Below, piece by piece: positions 1 to 5,800 of a DNA stretch of 10,619 nt. The position numbers were made by a program, and so were the translations under genes. Source of the stretch: an uncultured Bacteroidales bacterium (GTDB lineage Bacteria > Bacteroidota > Bacteroidia > Bacteroidales > Paludibacteraceae); NCBI GenBank assembly GCA_903873355.1, contig CAIQOG010000248.1, positions 1 to 10,619 on the forward strand. The letters run 5' to 3'. The notes beneath the pieces were generated by a model that worked only from the letters and a program-made list of their open reading frames with translations, had not been told where the DNA came from and did no database searches. Each line of letters starts with the position of its first letter. Position 1 is the first letter of the stretch.

Positions 1-1
1 T

Positions 2-1507
2 AGCGGTGCTGCTCCGGTAATGAAAGAAACCAAACACTGGTATTTGCCGCTCGACCAACACGAAGCATGGTTGCGCCAATGGATACTCGAAGACCACAAA
101 GAGTGGAAACCAAATGTGTACGGACAATGCAAAAGCTGGCTCGATATGGGCTTGCAGCCACGTGCCGTGAGTCGCGACCTCGATGGGGGACTTCCTGTGC
201 CTGTAGAAGGTGCCGAAGGAAAAGTGCTGTATGTGTGGTTCGATGCGCCAATTGGTTATATTTCGAACACCAAAGAATTACTTCCTGAAACGTGGGAAAA
301 ATGGTGGAAAGACCCGGAAACACGTTTGCTGCATTTTATTGGTAAAGACAATATAGTATTCCACTGTATCGTATTTCCATCGGTTTTAAAAGCCGAAGGT
401 TCGTATATTTTGCCTGATAATGTTCCTGCAAATGAGTTTCTGAACCTGGAAGGTGATAAAATCTCCACTTCACGAAACTGGGCGGTGTGGTTACATGAAT
501 ATCTGGAAGATTTTCCGGGGAAACAGGATGTGTTGCGTTATGTGCTCACAGCTAACGCTCCCGAAACAAAAGATAATGACTTTACCTGGAAGGATTTTCA
601 GGCACGTAATAACAATGAATTGGTGGCAATTTTTGGGAACTTTATAAACCGTGCGCTGGTACTTACTCAGAAATATTACGATGGCATAGTGCCTGTATTG
701 GGCGAACTGACCGACTACGATAAACAAACGCTCGACGAATTTGTAAACGTAAAAGCTGACGTAGAAAAATTACTCAATAATTTCCGTTTCCGCGATGCGC
801 AAAAGGAAGCTATGAATCTGGCCCGCATCGGCAACAAATATTTGGCTGATACCGAACCATGGAAAGTAGCCAAAACCGATATGGACCGTGTGGCAACCAT
901 CATGCATCTGAGTTTGCAAATCGCTGCTAATCTGGCTATTGCCTTCGAACCGTTTTTGCCATTTACGTCCGAAAAACTACGTGGCATGCTGAATCTCTCC
1001 ACTTTCGACTGGAAAGAACTCGGAAGAATTGATTTGCTGAAAGCCGGCGATCAACTCGGTACTCCTGAGTTACTTTTTGAGAAAATTGAGGATGAAACTA
1101 TTGCAGCGCAGGTTCAGAAATTGCAGGACACTAAATTAGCCAACGAGGCAGCGGCCTATAAACCTGCTCCGGTGAAAGAAAATGTGTCTTTCGAAGATTT
1201 TACAAAACTGGATATACGTGTTGCTACCGTTCTCGACTGCCAAAAAGTACCGAAAGCCGATAAATTGCTCCTGTTCCGCCTCGCCGATGGCATGGAAGAA
1301 CGCACTATTTTGTCGGGAATAGCCGCATATTATCCAAATCCGGAAGAATTGATAGGCACTCAGGTTTGCTTTATTGCCAATTTTGAGCCACGTAAACTGC
1401 GTGGAATTATGAGCGAAGGCATGATACTTTCAGCCGAAGATGCTGATGGAAAACTGGTTCTAATTCGTCCAAGCGCCATAGTTACAAATGGCGTGGAAGT
1501 GAAATAA
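2..1507 (+). CDS. metG: Methionyl-tRNA synthetase, 5'-truncated by the window edge
   Basis: Cytoplasmic class I aminoacyl-tRNA synthetase that charges tRNA-Met with methionine. The reading frame is open from position 2, upstream of the first ATG at 20, so this is the C-terminal 501 residues of a protein usually near 680; the HIGH motif and most of the zinc-binding insertion lie outside. Visible parts, numbered from position 2: the end of the catalytic domain, with the family signatures VWFDAPIGY and HFIGKDN; the KMSKS-loop equivalent, which reads KISTS (K153); the helical anticodon-binding domain, roughly residues 180-370; and from about residue 395 a C-terminal EMAPII-like OB-fold tRNA-binding domain ([48 protein letters not shown]). 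That domain dimerises and binds tRNA in long-form MetG. A hairpin terminator follows 32 bases after the stop, so it is not co-transcribed with the next gene. Identification is secure. Confidence 0.97.
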   Translation, partial: SGAAPVMKETKHWYLPLDQHEAWLRQWILEDHKEWKPNVYGQCKSWLDMGLQPRAVSRDLDGGLPVPVEGAEGKVLYVWFDAPIGYISNTKELLPETWEKWWKDPETRLLHFIGKDNIVFHCIVFPSVLKAEGSYILPDNVPANEFLNLEGDKISTSRNWAVWLHEYLEDFPGKQDVLRYVLTANAPETKDNDFTWKDFQARNNNELVAIFGNFINRALVLTQKYYDGIVPVLGELTDYDKQTLDEFVNVKADVEKLLNNFRFRDAQKEAMNLARIGNKYLADTEPWKVAKTDMDRVATIMHLSLQIAANLAIAFEPFLPFTSEKLRGMLNLSTFDWKELGRIDLLKAGDQLGTPELLFEKIEDETIAAQVQKLQDTKLANEAAAYKPAPVKENVSFEDFTKLDIRVATVLDCQKVPKADKLLLFRLADGMEERTILSGIAAYYPNPEELIGTQVCFIANFEPRKLRGIMSEGMILSAEDADGKLVLIRPSAIVTNGVEVK

Positions 1508-1539
1508 CCTCACCCTACTCAAAGAAACAGGAAATACAG

Positions 1540-1576
1540 AATCGTTCGACAAAGAAATTTGTTGAACGATTTTTTT
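1540..1576 (+). terminator. Rho-independent terminator of metG
   Basis: A 14-bp stem pairs 1540-1553 with 1558-1571 (one G-U pair), closed by a GAAA tetraloop and followed by a T run to 1576. It begins 32 bases after the metG stop and precedes a separate promoter for the next genes, so it marks a transcription-unit boundary. Confidence 0.9.
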
Positions 1577-1634
1577 AAACACGTTTTAACCACAAAAACA
1601 TGATTCATATTTTTTTAATTATTTTAATTTGTTA

Positions 1635-1665
1635 TTGACTGTTTCAGAATAAATATATATTTTTG
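1635..1665 (+). promoter_or_regulatory. Bacteroidota-type promoter of the tandem protease-lipoprotein unit
   Basis: A -7 box TATTTTTG (1658-1665) matches the Bacteroidota consensus TAnnTTTG, and a TTG at 1635-1637 sits 20 bases upstream as the -33 element. Transcription would start near 1670-1673, giving a leader of about 45 nt before the ATG at 1715. The surroundings are very AT-rich, so a chance match is possible, but position and spacing fit. No operator-like repeat was seen beside it. Confidence 0.6.
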
Positions 1666-1714
1666 CAATCGAAAAAATTTTAAAATTGTAATTTTTACGC
1701 AAATTGAAAATATC

Positions 1715-3373
1715 ATGCTTCTTAAATCAATTAAAATTCCACTGTTTCTTGCCATAGTATCTATAGTGTTTTCTAGCTGTACTCTTGGATTTTTTATCAG
1801 TAAAGACCAAAAAGTTAACATTGAAAAGGACAGTCTTACAACTATCCTGATTAACAAGAAAGAACCGGTCGTACAAGAAAAATTGTATTTATTACCACGG
1901 GATGGTGTTGCTCAACAGGTTGAAATGAAGCGAGATGGATATAAAAGTAAATACAAGGTATTTTTTCCATACAAGTTCTCTGCGGCTGGCATTGCAACAA
2001 TAGCTTTTAACGCAGCAGTTGCCGGTACTGCTAGTGCTTTATTATTAGCTGCCGAAATTTCTGAACCAATTGGTGTAATATTTTCATCATCATTAACAAC
2101 CATTATGGGGGCAATCTGGGGTGGATTTTATGTGAGCATAGATCCAAAGTTCTGGAATTATGAAAATACTATTCATCTGAATGATAGTCTTATTCGAATC
2201 CCCACAAAAGACTCATTAACAAAAGAAATACGACTAAATAAAGTAGCTATTGACATCAGTCCGGAGAACTCAGAAGATTACAATGTTTCCTATAGCGATT
2301 ACAAAAAAGGACGTTTAAAATTGAAAGTTAACACGAAAACAGAAAAAGGAATCAAAAATGATGACTCTTATTTATCAGAGGAATTAAATTCTATTCTTAA
2401 AAAAAATGGATTTATTGATACATCAGGTCTGGCTCTGAAAACCAACTATAATCAAAATGCCTTTGTAAATGCAACAATTTTGGGATATAAATATGTTTGG
2501 GTGCCTAATATTAGCAAAGTAACCGGTGATGATCGTAAAACAGGTTTTGTCAACATAGAATTAAAAGTAAAGTGGGATGTACTTGATTATTATAAAAAAC
2601 TGGTTTATTCTGATACCATTCGTTCAAAATCGGGTGAGTTTGTAAGTTTTGTTTCGGATGCAAATTCGAATTACAAAAAAGACGTTTTTAAAGATGCTAT
2701 GGAAACTGGTTTATATTCATTAATGAATTCAACAAAATTCAAAGGATTTATGAAATTTGAAAGAATTGTAAATACAGATACGCTCAAACCAATGGAAATT
2801 AAATGTGCAAAGAGTTGTGTTTCATCGATTGAACAAGCTGTAGAGGCTTCGGTAACCATTAAAACTAAGGACGGTCATGGAAGTGGCTTTTTAATTTCTG
2901 ACGATGGTTACATCATTACTAACTATCACGTAATCAGCGACTCAGCAAAATTAGAAGTAATTTTGCATGATGGAACAAAAATCCCAACAAGAATAATCAG
3001 GTACAATAAAGAAGCGGATATGGCATTACTTAAAATTGAAAAGAAAAATTTTGTACCATTCATGATACCTGAAGCAGAAACAGCAGTAATTGGTCGTGAA
3101 ATATATGTTATCGGAACACCTTCTGCTCAGGATTTATCTCAAACTCTGACAAAAGGAATTATATCCTCTGTGCGCAAACAATCCAATGGTTCAAAAGTAA
3201 TTCAGGCGGATGCCAGTATTAGCCCGGGTAACAGTGGTGGTCCATTAATCGACAAAGATGGAAAATTACTGGGAGTTGTAAATGCTAAATTAGTAGGAAT
3301 GGGTGTCGAAGGTATTTCTTTTGCAATGCCTGTAAATGAAATAACAAAAGCTCTTATGTTGAAATTAAAATAA
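1715..3373 (+). CDS. Lipoprotein with C-terminal trypsin/HtrA-like serine protease domain (tandem copy 1)
   Basis: Predicted cell-envelope lipoprotein of 552 residues. A signal peptide ends at the lipobox FSSC (lipidated C22). Residues 23-85 resemble the PEGA-like N-terminus of small Bacteroidota lipoproteins (GxPQ-type turn, KRDGYKSKYKV). Residues 88-142 are a glycine/alanine-rich hydrophobic stretch, probably two helices. Residues 155-310 form an unrecognised alpha/beta domain. From residue 369 a trypsin-like domain of the DegP/HtrA class follows, with H405 (TNYHV), D435 (EADMAL) and S507 (GNSGGPL); it runs to the C-terminus, so there is no PDZ domain. Two extra cysteines, C364 and C368, lie just before the protease domain. 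The start was chosen because it gives a complete signal peptide. The downstream gene is a paralogue 21 bp away. Protease fold and lipidation are well supported; substrate and biological role are unknown. Confidence 0.88.
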   Translation: MLLKSIKIPLFLAIVSIVFSSCTLGFFISKDQKVNIEKDSLTTILINKKEPVVQEKLYLLPRDGVAQQVEMKRDGYKSKYKVFFPYKFSAAGIATIAFNAAVAGTASALLLAAEISEPIGVIFSSSLTTIMGAIWGGFYVSIDPKFWNYENTIHLNDSLIRIPTKDSLTKEIRLNKVAIDISPENSEDYNVSYSDYKKGRLKLKVNTKTEKGIKNDDSYLSEELNSILKKNGFIDTSGLALKTNYNQNAFVNATILGYKYVWVPNISKVTGDDRKTGFVNIELKVKWDVLDYYKKLVYSDTIRSKSGEFVSFVSDANSNYKKDVFKDAMETGLYSLMNSTKFKGFMKFERIVNTDTLKPMEIKCAKSCVSSIEQAVEASVTIKTKDGHGSGFLISDDGYIITNYHVISDSAKLEVILHDGTKIPTRIIRYNKEADMALLKIEKKNFVPFMIPEAETAVIGREIYVIGTPSAQDLSQTLTKGIISSVRKQSNGSKVIQADASISPGNSGGPLIDKDGKLLGVVNAKLVGMGVEGISFAMPVNEITKALMLKLK

Positions 3374-3394
3374 ATTTAAAAATATCTTACACTT

Positions 3395-5035
3395 ATGAAA
3401 TCACTAAAAATACTTCTTATTGGTTTATCGATACTTCTGCTAAATAGTTGTAGCTTAGGTTTCTTGATTGGCAAAAATCAAAAAATAGCGATTGAGAAAG
3501 ATTCTCTTACAACTATGCAGATTAACAAAAAAGATCCTGAAATAAATAATGGTAAATATATCTTGCCAAGAAACGGCGAGCCACAACAGGTATTATTGAA
3601 AAGAGAGGGTTATAAGACACAGTATCAGGTAATAACTCCATATATGCTTGACCCTGCAGGTTATGCTACAATTGGATTAAATGCATTGATAATCGGGGTT
3701 CCATTCTCCTTATTTGCTGCTGCGATTGAAGCCCCAACTGTATTACCTTTCTTTTTGGTTTCTTCTACGATTGGAGGTTATTATGGCTATTTTACAACTT
3801 TAATCAATAATAAATTCTGGCAATATGATAGTCGAATTTCACTTAACGATAGCTTAATAAAAATACCCCTCAGGGATTCAGTAACAAAGGAAATCAGGCT
3901 GAATAAAGTAGCAGTTGATATCAGCCCCGAAAATTCAGAAGATTATTACCCTACTTATAAGGATTATAAATCCGGAAAATTGAAAAATAAAGTCAATATA
4001 AAGGCTGAAAATGGGATTAAAGTTAATGACACTTATTACTCTGATGAACTAAATAATATTTTGAAGAAGAATGGATATGTCGATACTACAGGTCTTGTTT
4101 TAAAATCAAATTATAATCAAAATGCTTATCTCGATGCAAAGGTTTTGGGATATAAATATATTTGGATTCAAAATGCCGGAAGACCAACAGATACACGAAA
4201 AACAGGTTTTATTAATGTGGAGTTGAAAATAAAATGGGATGTACTCGATTATTACAAAAAAACTATTTATTCAGATACCATCAAATCTAAATCAGGGGAG
4301 TTTGTTAGCTTTATTTCCAGTGCAAATTCCGATTATGAAAAAGATGCGCTGAAAGATGCTATGGAAACCGGACTTTATACTCTGTTAAACTCAACAAAAT
4401 TTAAGAGTGTAATGAAAATGGAAAAGGTCAGCATTATCGATACTCTTAAAACTCTTGAGATTAAGACTGCAAAAAACTACGTTTCATCAATCGAACAGGC
4501 AGTTCAGTCATCGGTTACAATCAAGACCAAGGATGGTCACGGTAGTGGATTCTTTGTTTCTGATGATGGATATGTTATCACCAACTATCACGTTATTAGT
4601 GATTCTGCTAAATTAGAAGTAATAGCAAACGATGGCACCAAGTATCCGGCTAAAATTGTTCGATTCAATAAAGAAGCAGATGTTGCTTTGATAAAAATTG
4701 AGAAGAATAACATTATTCCATTTGGGTTGGAATCATTAGAAACAGTTGGAATTGGAAAAGAAATTTATGTTATTGGGACACCTTCAGCTCAGGATTTATC
4801 GCAAACTTTAACGAAAGGTATAATTTCTTCTGTACGTAAACAGGCAAATGGAACTAAAGTTATTCAGACTGATGCCAGCATGAGCCCTGGTAACAGCGGT
4901 GGACCACTTATCAACAAAGAAGGTAAACTACTTGGTATAGTTAATGCCAAGGTAGTGGGAATGGGAGTTGAAGGTATATCGTTTGCTATACCGGTTAGCG
5001 AAATAGCAAAATCACTCGCAATTAAATTTAAATAA
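3395..5035 (+). CDS. Lipoprotein with C-terminal trypsin/HtrA-like serine protease domain (tandem copy 2)
   Basis: Paralogue of the preceding gene, 546 residues, with the same order of parts. The lipoprotein signal ends at LLNSC (C19). A PEGA-like segment contains KREGYKTQYQV. A hydrophobic stretch covers roughly residues 84-137. The unrecognised middle domain shares long conserved blocks with copy 1 (IRLNKVAVDISPENSEDY, KWDVLDYYKK). The C-terminal serine protease domain, residues 363-546, has an intact triad: H399 (TNYHV), D429 (EADVAL) and S501 (GNSGGPL). No PDZ domain follows. It lacks the CX3C pair that copy 1 has before the protease domain; its only cysteine is the lipidated one. The 21-bp gap and absence of a convincing promoter between the copies suggest co-transcription, and a terminator begins 16 bases after the stop. 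It is probably an active envelope protease or a sensor with protease activity; the target cannot be read from sequence. Confidence 0.88.
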   Translation: MKSLKILLIGLSILLLNSCSLGFLIGKNQKIAIEKDSLTTMQINKKDPEINNGKYILPRNGEPQQVLLKREGYKTQYQVITPYMLDPAGYATIGLNALIIGVPFSLFAAAIEAPTVLPFFLVSSTIGGYYGYFTTLINNKFWQYDSRISLNDSLIKIPLRDSVTKEIRLNKVAVDISPENSEDYYPTYKDYKSGKLKNKVNIKAENGIKVNDTYYSDELNNILKKNGYVDTTGLVLKSNYNQNAYLDAKVLGYKYIWIQNAGRPTDTRKTGFINVELKIKWDVLDYYKKTIYSDTIKSKSGEFVSFISSANSDYEKDALKDAMETGLYTLLNSTKFKSVMKMEKVSIIDTLKTLEIKTAKNYVSSIEQAVQSSVTIKTKDGHGSGFFVSDDGYVITNYHVISDSAKLEVIANDGTKYPAKIVRFNKEADVALIKIEKNNIIPFGLESLETVGIGKEIYVIGTPSAQDLSQTLTKGIISSVRKQANGTKVIQTDASMSPGNSGGPLINKEGKLLGIVNAKVVGMGVEGISFAIPVSEIAKSLAIKFK

Positions 5036-5051
5036 CTAACACACTCAATAG

Positions 5052-5086
5052 AACGTCCGACTAATAAATTTTAGTTGGACGTTTTT
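5052..5086 (+). terminator. Rho-independent terminator of the tandem lipoprotein unit
   Basis: A 13-bp stem pairs 5052-5064 with 5071-5083 (one G-U pair) around a 6-base loop and runs into a T tract ending at 5086. A further outer pairing AACAC/GTGTT (5038-5042 with 5087-5091) could extend it. It lies directly after the second protease-lipoprotein gene. Confidence 0.88.
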
Positions 5087-5110
5087 GTGTTGAAATATTT
5101 TGTATGTTTG
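5084..5110 (+). promoter_or_regulatory. Possible promoter of the YjbR-family gene
   Basis: TATGTTTG at 5103-5110 matches the -7 consensus TAnnTTTG and would place the transcription start about 15 bases before the ATG at 5132. The upstream element is weak: the nearest TTTG (5084-5087) is only 15 bases from the -7 box, shorter than the usual 19-21, and lies inside the T tract of the preceding terminator. The -7 box is convincing in position; the -33 assignment is tentative. Confidence 0.42.
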
Positions 5111-5131
5111 TAGAATTAAAAAACACTGACT

Positions 5132-5494
5132 ATGAACATTGAAGAACTCCGCGATTACTGCCTCGGCCTGAAAGGAACAACGGATGAATTTCCTTTCGAC
5201 GATGTTTCAATGGTAATGAAAGTGCAGGGTAAAATGTTTGCTCTAATACCGTTAGATAATCCTGAGACACAGATTTCGCTCAAATGTGATCCTGACTGGG
5301 CTATTTCTTTACGTGAGGAGTATGCTGCTATTGTTCCTGCCTGGCATTTCAACAAAAAACACTGGAACACTGTTATTATTGACCCATCTATTTCCGAAAA
5401 ATTCCTTTGTGAATTGATTAATCATTCCTACAATTTGGTTGTAGAGGGTTTACCCCGTAAACTAAGGGAAGAACTCGAAGATCTATCGGACTAA
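5132..5494 (+). CDS. MmcQ/YjbR family protein
   Basis: Small cytoplasmic protein of 120 residues, the normal full length for the MmcQ/YjbR family, whose members have a CyaY-like fold and are often labelled DNA-binding on structural grounds only. Family marks are the N-terminal ELRDYCLGLKGTTDEFPF, the strand KVQGKMFALIPLD, the SLKCDP turn, and the highly typical PAWHFNKKHWNTV motif at residues 69-81. There is no signal peptide or membrane segment. The gene stands alone: a terminator and probable promoter lie upstream, and the next gene begins 306 bases downstream from its own promoter. No clear hairpin terminator follows it. Family membership is firm; the cellular role is not established for this family, and the neighbours give no further clue. 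Confidence 0.9.
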   Translation: MNIEELRDYCLGLKGTTDEFPFDDVSMVMKVQGKMFALIPLDNPETQISLKCDPDWAISLREEYAAIVPAWHFNKKHWNTVIIDPSISEKFLCELINHSYNLVVEGLPRKLREELEDLSD

Positions 5495-5582
5495 CCAGAT
5501 TTCTACCTCTCTTTTTCCGTCTCTCCTGTTTAACAAGAAAATATGTTTTACAACAGAAAGCACAAAAAAATGCAAAAAAGCT

Positions 5583-5613
5583 TTTGTACATCTAAAACAA
5601 TGTAGTATTTTTG
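5583..5613 (+). promoter_or_regulatory. Bacteroidota-type promoter of the susC-susD operon
   Basis: TTTG (5583-5586), 19 bases, then TATTTTTG (5606-5613) fits the Bacteroidota -33/-7 consensus TTTG-N19-TAnnTTTG almost perfectly. Transcription should start near 5620, which leaves a leader of about 180 nt before the susC ATG. It is the best promoter match found in the 306-base gap between the YjbR-family gene and susC. Confidence 0.75.
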
Positions 5614-5638
5614 GTCGACCAAATTATTGGTATGCCAA
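5611..5638 (+). repeat. Tandem dodecamer palindromes at the predicted susC transcription start
   Basis: A perfect 12-base palindrome TTGGTCGACCAA (5611-5622) is followed after ATTA by a near-copy TTGGTATGCCAA (5627-5638), giving two TTGGT-N3-CCAA units with centres 16 bases apart. The first overlaps the 3' end of the -7 box and the predicted transcription start. This is where a repressor would bind; the central CG of the first unit recalls LacI-family operators. That assignment is inference, and an mRNA 5'-end hairpin is the alternative. Confidence 0.5.
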
Positions 5639-5800
5639 TTATATTTTTATAAACTCATATATATTACTCTTTATCAATAAAATAACATTAAAAAGCAGGT
5701 AAAGAGCATAAATTTTTGGACTGAAGAAAAAATACAGAAATTCATTTATCAACAAACAAATACATTTCAACTCAAATAATTTTACAAAATCAATATTTAA
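5620..5800 (+). promoter_or_regulatory. Long AT-rich 5' leader of susC with a hairpin
   Basis: If transcription starts near 5620, about 180 nt precede the susC start. The leader contains no convincing ORF. Its clearest structure is a 9-bp stem pairing 5667-5675 with 5698-5706 (one G-U pair) around a 22-nt A-rich loop. It has no T tract, so it is not a terminator. The last 80 bases before the ATG are A-rich and free of obvious structure, as is usual for translation starts in this phylum. A regulatory role is possible but unproven. Confidence 0.35.

Noticed and set aside
715..1002. Open frame of 95 codons on the minus strand inside metG
   Set aside because: It is fully antisense to a conserved, well-identified gene, its translation shows no recognisable domain, and it has no promoter of its own; it is a by-product of metG codon usage. 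Shorter antisense or out-of-frame openings elsewhere in the window were dismissed for the same reason.
3374..3394. Possible separate promoter between the two protease-lipoprotein genes
   Set aside because: The 21-base gap is AT-rich but holds no TAnnTTTG box; co-transcription is the simpler reading.
5571..5588. Stem TGCAAAA/TTTTGTA with loop AAGC after the YjbR-family gene, considered as its terminator
   Set aside because: The stem is weak (A-T rich, one G-U), is not followed by a T tract, and overlaps the -33 element of the susC promoter.
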